Source: Chloroflexi bacterium UBA6077 (GTDB lineage: Bacteria; Chloroflexota; UBA6077). From it: DNA of 64,000 nt. Positions 57,503 through 64,000 of this stretch are shown here, one piece after another; within the stretch, counting starts at the first letter, position 1; every line of letters starts with the position of its first letter. The stretch spans positions 21,994 through 85,993 of the forward strand of contig DIXP01000044.1 in assembly GCA_002436065.1 (NCBI GenBank), written 5' to 3'. A program made the translations under genes and the position numbers. The notes beneath the pieces are model-generated. The model had not been told where the DNA came from. It saw nothing but the letters and a program-made list of their open reading frames with translations, and searched no databases.

Positions 57503-57633
57503 TACTGCCCAACCAAACTGCTTTTAACAGGCGGCTTCGCCGCCTGCCGGGAGCGAAGGATCTCCCATTACAGGTAGACGCCTATAGCCATGCTGAACAT
57601 GGGGATACCTATCACAATCCCAGTGGCCGACCA
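57503..57633. repeat. Degenerate copy of the 156-bp element
   Basis: Starts ACTGCCCAACCAAACTGC and contains a GGCGGCTTCGCCGCC hairpin followed by GGGAGCG, then diverges; it ends at CAGTGGCCGACCACTAG shared with its neighbour. Confidence 0.55.
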
Positions 57634-57789
57634 CTAGTGCTCGACCAAACTGGATTTGGTAGGCGGCGAAGCCGCCTGCTGGGAGCGCGGGCGTCTCGCC
57701 CGCCCGTCCCTCGTGCGGGCGAGACGCCCGCGCTCCCAGCATAGGCCGCCAGATGGCGGCCTGTCGAAACCAGTTTGGCCGACCACTAG
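57634..57789. repeat. 156-bp MITE-like palindromic element
   Basis: Ends CTAGTGCTCGACCAAACTGG and, on the opposite strand, CTAGTGGTCGGCCAAACTGG: inverted repeats with few mismatches. Inside are nested hairpins (GGCGGCGAAGCCGCC; GAGCGCGGGCGTCTCGCCCG paired with CGGGCGAGACGCCCGCGCTC). Fragments of the same right end occur at 41727-41744 and 42378-42397. No coding capacity. Confidence 0.75.
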
Positions 57790-57930
57790 ATGCACCACAG
57801 GGTAGTGTCTTCGTGACGGCTGCGGGGAGAGGAGCCTTGCGGAGGCAGGGTCGCCGTCCTCGTCATTCCTTCTACAACCAACGGGTTAAATCACAAGCTG
57901 AAGCACAATGCAGAAGTGGGAGCCGACTGG

Positions 57931-59139
57931 ATGACAAGGAGCCATCGAGCCAGCGAACCAAGGGTAGTAGTCCTGGAGGGCGACCCTGCCCAGATCGGCC
58001 TCGCCCACGGCCAACTGCTGGGCCGGGAGATCCACACCCTCCTCCAACAGCTGGAGCACCACATCTTCCGGAAGCTTGGGCCCATCCAGGGCACGAGCCT
58101 CCGGATAGCTGCCGGCGCCCTGTCCCTCGCCATGCACCGCCACATCCCTACGGAACTGAAAGCCGAGATGGGGGCGATAGCCCAAGGCAGCGGAACCCCC
58201 TACTCGGACCTCCTGCTCCTCAACACCCTGGACGACGTCCTCAACATCCTCCGCAGGCTGACCCCCAGAACCCCCAAGCTCGGCTGCTCCAGCTTCGCCC
58301 TGCTCGGCGCCCGGTCCTGGGATGGCTCCCTCCTGCATGGCAGAAACCTGGATTACCACTTCCGAGGCACCCCGCTGGAGGATCACGGCGCGGTAGCTAG
58401 GATCATGGCCGCCCGGTCGATCCTCTTCGTTCACCGCCCCCGGGGCCGCGCGGCCTTCGTATCGGTGGGTTGGCCCGGCCTGGTGGGGGTAACGACGGCC
58501 ATCAATGAGGAGGCACTCTCCCTGGGAAACCTCACCTCTTACCTGCGGTCGGCTACCCCCAACGGCACCCCCTCCGCAATCCTCTATCGCCGGATGATGG
58601 AAGAGACCTCCTCCATTTCCGAGGCAGGAGCCCTGCTCCGCTCTGCCCGGCGCACCATGGGAAACAACCTCATGGTCGGCTCGGGGCGGGAGAACTCGGC
58701 GGCCCTCTTCGAAATCACTCCTGGCGTGGTGGTGGAGGTGCCACCCGAGGACGGTGCCCTGGTGGCCACCAACCACTTCCTCAGCCCAGCCCTCGCCGCC
58801 CGGCAGCAACCCTACCTCCAGCCCCACTCGGTAGCTCGCTGGAAGCGGCTGCGAGCCCTGTGCAACCGGTATCGGGTGACCCTGAAGGAAGCCCTCACCT
58901 TCCTGGCCGACACGGGCTACGAGGAGGAGTATGCCACCCTCGCCTCGGCCAGGGTGGCCAACCAGGGCACCGCTGTCAGCGTACTGTTCCAGCCCGCGGA
59001 GATGCGACTGTGGCTGGGCATGGCGGAGAAGCCTCCCACCTCCCAGGAATACAGGGCCATCGATGCCAGGGCATTGCTCACCCAACGGCCGGAAGGCCGG
59101 CTTGAGATCACGCCCGGGTCACCGAAGCCTCGAACGTAA
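57931..59139 (+). CDS. C45-type autoproteolytic acyltransferase/hydrolase
   Basis: 402 residues from ATG 57931 (GGGAG about ten bases upstream; GTG 57916 also in frame). N-terminal nucleophile hydrolase related to isopenicillin N acyltransferase and other C45 proteins: VVLEGDPAQIGLAHGQLLGREI, LLLLNTLDDVLN, then LGCSSFALLG, where the Cys at about 119 would become the N-terminal nucleophile after self-cleavage, followed by GSLLHGRNLDYHF. Later VGWPGLVGVTTAINEEALSLG and ALVATNHFLSP fit the family. It hydrolyses or transfers acyl amides; substrate unknown. No signal peptide. Its last 32 bases overlap the convergent kinase gene. Confidence 0.87.
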   Translation: MTRSHRASEPRVVVLEGDPAQIGLAHGQLLGREIHTLLQQLEHHIFRKLGPIQGTSLRIAAGALSLAMHRHIPTELKAEMGAIAQGSGTPYSDLLLLNTLDDVLNILRRLTPRTPKLGCSSFALLGARSWDGSLLHGRNLDYHFRGTPLEDHGAVARIMAARSILFVHRPRGRAAFVSVGWPGLVGVTTAINEEALSLGNLTSYLRSATPNGTPSAILYRRMMEETSSISEAGALLRSARRTMGNNLMVGSGRENSAALFEITPGVVVEVPPEDGALVATNHFLSPALAARQQPYLQPHSVARWKRLRALCNRYRVTLKEALTFLADTGYEEEYATLASARVANQGTAVSVLFQPAEMRLWLGMAEKPPTSQEYRAIDARALLTQRPEGRLEITPGSPKPRT

Positions 59140-60679
59140 TAACGAACTCGGTCCCGCCACTTCTGTTCACGGCGACACTCCCCTTGAGCTGTCTCACCAG
59201 GACGCTCACCAACTGCAGCCCCAGCGTCTCGCTCTTCCATATATCGAGATCCGCGGGCAACCCCACGCCGCTGTCACCAACAGTCAGTGTCAACCCATCG
59301 CCCCCACAACGCCGCAGGCCAACCCTGACTTCGCCCGTCCTGCCGGCACGCCTCCACCAATCCGGAAAGGCGTGCTTCAGCGAGTTCGACACCAACTCGT
59401 TGATCAGTAAAGCGCACGGAATCACCGTGTCGACATCCAGGGCAACGTCCTCAACGTCGGTCCTCAGTCTTACCGTCCTGTCGGTCACCCCATAGGACAG
59501 GAACAGGGTGTCTGTGAGGCTCCGGACATACTCCGCGAAATCGATCTTCGCCAGCGACTCGGACTGGTATAGCTTCTCATGGATGAGGGCCATCGAGAAT
59601 ACCCGATTCTGGCTCTCCCTGAACAGGTCGATGGCCAGCTCATCCTTGATAAGGGGCAACTGAAGGCTGAGCATGCTATGGATGATCTGGAGGTTGTTCT
59701 TGACTCGGTGGTGTATCTCCTTGAGAAGCACCTCCTTCTCCCTCAGCGATCCCTTTACCTCATCCTCCGCCTGCTTTCGCTCCGTGATGTCGCGAAACAC
59801 CACCACCGCTCCAACGATGTTGCCCTCTTCCATGATGGATGTGGTCGTGAATTCCACGGGGAACCGGGTTCCATCCTTGCGCAAGAACTCCTCGTTTATT
59901 GCATGCCTCGTGTTCCCACTCCTCAAGGCCGAGTAGACGAGACACTCCTCCATGGGATAGGAGCAGCCGTCGGGCCGCGTGTGATGGAATGTGGCGTGGG
60001 CGTTTCGGCCGATGAGCTCGCCTGGATCCCAGCCGATTAGCTGCGCCGCGGATGGGTTGACGAAGGTGATCCCTCCATCTAGATCCATACCGCAGATCCC
60101 TTCCCCGACCGAATGCAGGATAAGCTCGTTCTGCCGTTTGGCCTTCGCCAATTCGGCCGTTCGTTCCCTCACCAATTCCTCGAGGTGAGCGCGATGCCTG
60201 TTCAACTCACGCTCGTTGTGCAAACGCTCGAAGGCCGTGCCCGCGAGGCCGGCGATGGCAAGGTAGATGTCCAGCAGTTCCTTCGGAAGCGGGTCGACAG
60301 CCTTGTGGCCTATCAGCATCACCATCTCTGTCCGGTATTCCTCCACAATAGGAAGAAAGACGGTCATCGAGAGGGCAGGGGTGGGGATGACTCGCGATGC
60401 CAGGAAGCCGCTATCCAGCACGTCCGCGATGAGGGCTCGAACTTCATCCGTGAGCATGCGTTGTGTGGCGACCGCATCGGGAAGCGTACAGTGATGAATC
60501 GAGATCCCGTTCACGGAGTCCCGCTGGACGAAGGCGGTCCAATCCGCCGGAAGGTGCGTCATGATGAGCTTTCCCAGGTGATCCCAGATGTCCTGCTGCG
60601 TCTTGAGGCGGGCGATGTACTGGGCCGACTTGATGAAGACCTCGAACAGCTGTGGTTTGCCATATCGAGAATCCATCAT
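59108..60679 (-). CDS. Soluble GAF-PAS kinase of the HisKA_2 type, corrinoid operon
   Basis: 523 residues, no membrane segment. GAF-like domain (about 10-160, LPADWTAFVQRDSVNGISIHHCTLPDA), coiled coil, PAS (about 185-310, ILHSVGEGICGMDLDGGITFVNPSAAQLIGW, ending VFRDITERKQAEDEV), then a HisKA_2 dimerisation helix with the phospho-acceptor in LLKEIHHRVKNNLQIIHSMLSLQ and HATPase_c (LLINELVSNSLKHAF, VGDSGVGLP). It starts by ATGA overlap with the activator gene, so it is part of the corrinoid methyltransferase operon. The first 106 bases of its 3' region (59124-59229) recur exactly at the window end. Confidence 0.92.
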   Translation of the reverse strand: MMDSRYGKPQLFEVFIKSAQYIARLKTQQDIWDHLGKLIMTHLPADWTAFVQRDSVNGISIHHCTLPDAVATQRMLTDEVRALIADVLDSGFLASRVIPTPALSMTVFLPIVEEYRTEMVMLIGHKAVDPLPKELLDIYLAIAGLAGTAFERLHNERELNRHRAHLEELVRERTAELAKAKRQNELILHSVGEGICGMDLDGGITFVNPSAAQLIGWDPGELIGRNAHATFHHTRPDGCSYPMEECLVYSALRSGNTRHAINEEFLRKDGTRFPVEFTTTSIMEEGNIVGAVVVFRDITERKQAEDEVKGSLREKEVLLKEIHHRVKNNLQIIHSMLSLQLPLIKDELAIDLFRESQNRVFSMALIHEKLYQSESLAKIDFAEYVRSLTDTLFLSYGVTDRTVRLRTDVEDVALDVDTVIPCALLINELVSNSLKHAFPDWWRRAGRTGEVRVGLRRCGGDGLTLTVGDSGVGLPADLDIWKSETLGLQLVSVLVRQLKGSVAVNRSGGTEFVITFEASVTRA

Positions 60680-62250
60680 GTCTCATCCGCATCTAGCGGC
60701 CGCAGGTACAGGTTCTCCAGGAACAACGTCTCGAAGTCGGATGCCTGGGAGAGACTGATAATAGCCGCCTGTTTCCGCAGCACCGCCAGATCCGCTGCCC
60801 CTGTCGGCGAGAGAAGCAGCCGTTCGCATCCGGCCAGGGCCGTATTTCCATGGAGTTCGACGCGCTCAGGTGGAGTATCCGGCAGGATGCCAACGAGTTG
60901 AGCGTTGCGGACATTCAGCTGCTGGCCGAACGCTCCGCACACACAGACACGACTCAGCTCCGCTGCGCTCATCCGCGCCATCGCGAGCAGCGTCTCGATG
61001 CCGACGCCGACCGCCGCTTTCGCACGCTGGAACATGTCCACATCCCTACTGGTCAGGCGAATGGTCGGACCCTCCTGTTGAACGACAAAACCGTCCTTCA
61101 GATGCGGCGCAGCAAACTTGCCGGTGCGCGTCAAATCCCCTGTACCGCGCAAGAAGGCGATCAAGTCGACGAGGCCGGAGCCGCAGAGTCCCCTGGCTTC
61201 CCCGCCACCGATCACCTGAAGACGCAACTCGCTGCAATCCTGCTGCCGATCGACTCGGTAGATGGCACCAGGCTCGGCCGGCATGCCGCAACCTATTTCA
61301 CAGCTCTCGAATGCCGGTCCACCCGCCGCGGAAGTGACCCACAGCGTGTTGCCGTCCCAGAGCGCCACCTCAGAATTCGTCCCGAAATCGATCAACAACC
61401 CGCCCGGATGATCTGTCAGGTGGGTGGCCAGCACTCCAGCCAACAGGTCGGAGCCCACAAAACCGGCGAAAGGAGGGATGACCTCCACGGTTGCCTCTGG
61501 ATGGATTCCCATGACGCTCACCCAAGTCCCGGGATTATCTAGCTTGCAGTCGATTGGCTGCGTCCAGGATCGGGGCCGCAACAACGTCTGAGAATCTGTT
61601 TCTGTTAACAGGGCCAGCATGGGTGTATTCCCAACGACGGCGACACGGCTGACATCCCGGGGGCTGAGGCCGTCTCGTGAGCACATATCCAGCAATGCCT
61701 CACCGACGGCATCGAGGGGCATTCGGGCGATCTTTCGAGCGTTGCTCGCCGATTCACCCGCGGCAATCAGCCGCGTCACCACATCCGCGCCGTAGTAGAA
61801 TTGTGGATTCAGGCCGATGCGGCCCGAGAGCCGATGGCCGTGCTCGAGGTCCCAGAGGGAGAGGCTGATGTGCGTCGTTCCCAGGTCGACGGCCAACCCG
61901 GCAGATACTCCCCGAAGCGAGTCCCCTCGATCCCTACCTAGCTCCCGCCAATGGGATTTCGAGGCCCCGTCGACAATCCGGATGCGGAGATCGCCTTCCG
62001 GCATCAACTGGCAGGCGAGACGAGTGTTCCGCTCGAGCTGCTCGGGAGACAAGATGAGTCGTTCGCTCTTCGTCGGGTCGTCGACCTCTCCAGCTTCGAT
62101 CTGCACCAGGCAGAGGCCGCAGGCCCCGTTCCCCCGACAACCGGAACGGACCCGAAGGCCTGTGGCGTCGAGGATTTCGCGCACTGAAGCCCCACGAGAG
62201 AAGGGGATCTCGTGGGCAACGTCGTTGGCAATGACGGTGAGTCTCGGCAT
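60676..62250 (-). CDS. Corrinoid activation protein (2Fe-2S ferredoxin plus ASKHA domain)
   Basis: 524 residues from ATG 62250 (GGTGAGAGA just upstream). Residues 1-85 form a plant-type 2Fe-2S domain with SGCRGNGACGLC and a fourth Cys in RLACQLMPEGD. From about 115 comes a DUF4445/RACo-like ASKHA ATPase region: GLAVDLGTTHISLSLWDL, VAVVGNTPMLALL, VEVIPPFAGFVGSD, LLIDFGTNSEVALWDG, GGGEARGLCGSGLVDLI and RVCVCGAFGQQLNV. Such proteins use ATP to reduce inactive Co(II) corrinoid to Co(I) in methyltransferase systems. Gene order with corrinoid protein and UroD-type methyltransferase confirms the role. Confidence 0.93.
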   Translation of the reverse strand: MPRLTVIANDVAHEIPFSRGASVREILDATGLRVRSGCRGNGACGLCLVQIEAGEVDDPTKSERLILSPEQLERNTRLACQLMPEGDLRIRIVDGASKSHWRELGRDRGDSLRGVSAGLAVDLGTTHISLSLWDLEHGHRLSGRIGLNPQFYYGADVVTRLIAAGESASNARKIARMPLDAVGEALLDMCSRDGLSPRDVSRVAVVGNTPMLALLTETDSQTLLRPRSWTQPIDCKLDNPGTWVSVMGIHPEATVEVIPPFAGFVGSDLLAGVLATHLTDHPGGLLIDFGTNSEVALWDGNTLWVTSAAGGPAFESCEIGCGMPAEPGAIYRVDRQQDCSELRLQVIGGGEARGLCGSGLVDLIAFLRGTGDLTRTGKFAAPHLKDGFVVQQEGPTIRLTSRDVDMFQRAKAAVGVGIETLLAMARMSAAELSRVCVCGAFGQQLNVRNAQLVGILPDTPPERVELHGNTALAGCERLLLSPTGAADLAVLRKQAAIISLSQASDFETLFLENLYLRPLDADET

Positions 62251-62254
62251 TCTC

Positions 62255-63268
62255 TCACCGCACCACGCCCGCCGCACGGACCATCGCGGCGATGTTCTCC
62301 GGCGAGGACTCGGGCGGGATCTCACAACCCGATGAAAGAATGAAGCCTCCTCGGCCGCGAAAGATGCGTAGAAGCTTCAGGGCTTCCGCCTCGATGTCCG
62401 CGGGGCTTCCATCCACAAACGTAAGCGACTTGATGTTGCCATCGAGACAGGTGGTCGGAAGTTCGTTCATCGCATCCAGGGCGCTTACACCGTAGTCGAA
62501 ATTCGCGATATGGACGCCTGCCTTCGGATAATAGGGCAGGATCGAGCTGACGGGACCGGCGATATGGAGCCAGTTCGCAACCGCGCCCGCCCCCATGAAC
62601 GCCTGGAAGACCCGCTGCAGCCGAGGGAGTTCGAACTCCCGGAAAAGCCTCGGGGGAATGACGGCGGGGGAGGCGGAGGGATCGAAGACTACCGGCAGAT
62701 GCGCACCTGACTGGAGCTGAGCCTGGCCGAAGCGAATGATGACCTCGGTCGCAAAATCCATCAACTGCTCCAATCGCGGAGAATCGTCGATCGCCAGGTA
62801 AAGCGCGGTTTCCAGGCCAAGCAATTGCGTGGTGAGTGTGAAGGGCCCCAGGACGCAGCCCACCACCAGCACCTCGTTCTCGAACTCCCGTCGGAGGATG
62901 CCCAGGGCTTTCAGCATCTCCGGCATGCGTCCTGCCCGCTGTGGATCGGGAAGGGGGAGCCCGTTCCAATCGCTCTCCAGCGACAACGCATATCGTTCGA
63001 TCACGGGATACTGGTTCTCGCGGTATCGCAGAACCGAGCCCACTGCTTCGGTCTCCACATTGACGTCCATCACCGAGAAGACGGCATCATAACCGTACCG
63101 TTTCAATGCATCCAATTGACACCGAGCGAGCGTTTTGCCATGGCGCACGTAGTCATCCATAGATACGCCGGCCAGTGCAGCAGCATGGCCGAACAGCTGT
63201 GCGATGACCGGTGCCCGGTCCGTATCTCGAAACTCGATGGTCGCAGCGATCCGCTCCAAGCTATTCAT
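62255..63268 (-). CDS. UroD-fold corrinoid methyltransferase
   Basis: 337 residues from ATG 63268, whose ATGA overlaps the corrinoid protein stop. Uroporphyrinogen decarboxylase fold as in MtaA/MtbA-like methyltransferases: MNSLERIAATIEFRDTDRAPVIAQLFGHAAALAG, ALKRYGYDAVFSVMDVNVETEAVG, CVLGPFTLTTQLLGLE, LHIAGPVSSILPYYPKAGVHIANFDYGV, SSGCEIPPESSPENIAAMV. The His and Cys near the C-terminal part (WLHIAG; GCEIP) could bind zinc for thiol activation as in this family. It likely transfers a methyl group between the corrinoid protein and a methyl donor or acceptor. Substrate unknown; heme synthesis is unlikely in this context. Confidence 0.92.
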   Translation of the reverse strand: MNSLERIAATIEFRDTDRAPVIAQLFGHAAALAGVSMDDYVRHGKTLARCQLDALKRYGYDAVFSVMDVNVETEAVGSVLRYRENQYPVIERYALSLESDWNGLPLPDPQRAGRMPEMLKALGILRREFENEVLVVGCVLGPFTLTTQLLGLETALYLAIDDSPRLEQLMDFATEVIIRFGQAQLQSGAHLPVVFDPSASPAVIPPRLFREFELPRLQRVFQAFMGAGAVANWLHIAGPVSSILPYYPKAGVHIANFDYGVSALDAMNELPTTCLDGNIKSLTFVDGSPADIEAEALKLLRIFRGRGGFILSSGCEIPPESSPENIAAMVRAAGVVR

Positions 63269-63891
63269 GCCCCACCCCCGGCGATTTCCTCGAGATAGCG
63301 GAGGCTGTCGAAGGCCGATTCGGCCACGAAATCGACGTTGAGTCTGCCGGGTGAAGACTGCTTCAACGCCGCGCCCCCGGCCATGACCTTCACCCGATCG
63401 AGCCTCCGAAGAACCAGCAGATCCTTCACCTGTCTCACCAGTGGGATGATGGAAGTGATCAGGCCGCTGATCCCGATGGCCAGCGGGCGTTCTCTCTCCG
63501 TCACTTCCATGAGCTTCTGCAGAGGGCAATCCCTGCCGCAATCCACGACGTAGTAGCCGTTGCCGATGAGGACCATTTTCAGGATGTTCTTGCCAAGATC
63601 GTGCACATCCCCTTCCAGGGCTGCGATCACGACCGTCCCCTTCGTACCGGCCATCGCCGTGCCGGAAGGATAAAGCAACCTCATAACCTCCATCACGGCG
63701 CGACCTGCCAGCATGATTTCGAGGAGGTTAAACTGCTCGAGGGTGCACTTGGCATCCAGCGCCGACATGGCGACCTCGACGCCATGGATGACGATCTGCT
63801 CGGAACCAACCCCGTCTCTGCGAAGATGTTTGGCCTGGGAAACCGATTCCGCACAATCACCTTCGAGGATCGCGGCGATGAGGCTATTCAT
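63265..63891 (-). CDS. Corrinoid (B12-binding) methyl-carrier protein
   Basis: 208 residues from ATG 63891. An N-terminal helical cap (LEQFNLLEIMLAGRAVMEVMRLLYP) is followed by the Rossmann B12 domain with the cobalt-ligand motif in VVIAALEGDVHDLGKNILKMVLIGNGYYVVDCG (DVHDLGKN, His axial ligand), IGISGLITS and VMAGGAAL. Same class as MtaC/MtbC/MttC. The start codon overlaps a TGA that ends a partial upstream kinase frame (ATGA). It is the first complete gene of the methyltransferase operon. Confidence 0.95.
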   Translation of the reverse strand: MNSLIAAILEGDCAESVSQAKHLRRDGVGSEQIVIHGVEVAMSALDAKCTLEQFNLLEIMLAGRAVMEVMRLLYPSGTAMAGTKGTVVIAALEGDVHDLGKNILKMVLIGNGYYVVDCGRDCPLQKLMEVTERERPLAIGISGLITSIIPLVRQVKDLLVLRRLDRVKVMAGGAALKQSSPGRLNVDFVAESAFDSLRYLEEIAGGGA

Positions 63892-64000
63892 GCGGAAGCC
63901 TCGAACGTAATAACGAACTCGGTCCCGCCACTTCTGTTCACGGCGACACTCCCCTTGAGCTGTCTCACCAGGACGCTCACCAACTGCAGCCCCAGCGTCT
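63888..64000 (-). CDS. 3' fragment of a second HisKA_2-type kinase gene
   Basis: The last 113 bases encode the C-terminus of a kinase on the minus strand: LVSVLVRQLKGSVAVNRSGG, then TEFVITFEASA and TGA. Bases 63895-64000 are identical to 59124-59229 in the kinase gene at 59108-60679, and the two differ only in the last few codons. The stop overlaps the corrinoid protein start. The rest lies outside the window. Confidence 0.85.
   Translation of the reverse strand, partial: TLGLQLVSVLVRQLKGSVAVNRSGGTEFVITFEASA

Larger units (their letters stand above)
57405..57930. other. Repeat-rich spacer
   Basis: 526 bases without a convincing gene. It contains a degenerate element (57503-57633) and a complete 156-bp element (57634-57789) of the same family, arranged in tandem. 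The final 140 bases hold no clear promoter boxes. Confidence 0.7.

Noticed and set aside
1..64000. tRNA, rRNA or CRISPR features
   Set aside because: No GGTTCGA-type T-arm with matching acceptor stems outside coding regions, no rRNA sequence, and no regularly spaced short direct repeats were found by eye.

Overview
The window looks like GC-rich chromosomal DNA from a member of the Chloroflexota. This is inferred from gene content, not from a marker gene. Supporting content includes a MurT/GatD pair, a GpgS/GpgP pair, KaiC-like ATPases with a V4R protein, many PAS-rich kinases, a MerR-TipAS regulator, a nickel/cobalt ECF importer and corrinoid C1 enzymes. Class-level placement is not possible from what can be seen. 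No rRNA, tRNA or CRISPR array was recognised. Several families of palindromic repeats are scattered through both host and phage genes.

Layout. 1-5.5 kb: 3' part of formate-THF ligase, then murT-gatD and murJ (peptidoglycan precursor amidation and lipid II export). 5.5-15.7 kb: a hydrolase, a receiver/membrane peptide/Nudix operon, a glycosyltransferase, a glutaredoxin-thioredoxin reductase fusion, an aminotransferase, a PAS kinase, a lone solute-binding lipoprotein, a glutaredoxin plus ferredoxin-thioredoxin reductase/rubredoxin pair, YjbQ and a DUF2283 protein. 15.7-26.5 kb: an autoregulated MerR-TipAS gene, a membrane kinase, a LarA-type racemase, a long inverted-repeat locus, and an operon of GT4, USP-GpgS fusion and GpgP that points to glucosylglycerate-type solute synthesis. 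A Thr/Pro-rich secreted protein follows. 26.7-36.4 kb: a fur-nikMN-nikQ-nikO operon with a visible operator, a GNAT gene, a binding protein paired with a membrane kinase, an L,D-transpeptidase and hicAB.

37.7-48.0 kb on the minus strand is a compact phage-derived cassette: terminase, a 45-residue membrane peptide, portal, adaptor, scaffold-like protein, capsid, decoration-like protein, amidase, a large beta-propeller protein and a holin-like protein. It has no recognisable tail tube, tape measure, integrase or replication gene. A GAAC-N4-GTTC palindrome lies just upstream of the terminase. Repeats have inserted in frame into several of its genes.

48.6-57.4 kb on the plus strand is a signalling island: PAS kinase, small helical protein 1, double KaiC-like ATPase with winged helix, small helical protein 2, single KaiC-like ATPase (frameshifted in the P-loop), V4R protein, Cache kinase. 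The small proteins resemble each other and each precedes a KaiC-like gene.

57.9-64.0 kb: a C45-type hydrolase, then a minus-strand corrinoid operon (corrinoid protein, UroD-type methyltransferase, Fe-S/ASKHA activator, HisKA_2-type kinase). The last 106 bases repeat the end of that kinase gene exactly, so a second kinase copy begins at the window edge. Together with formate-THF ligase this suggests folate/corrinoid C1 metabolism under sensory control.
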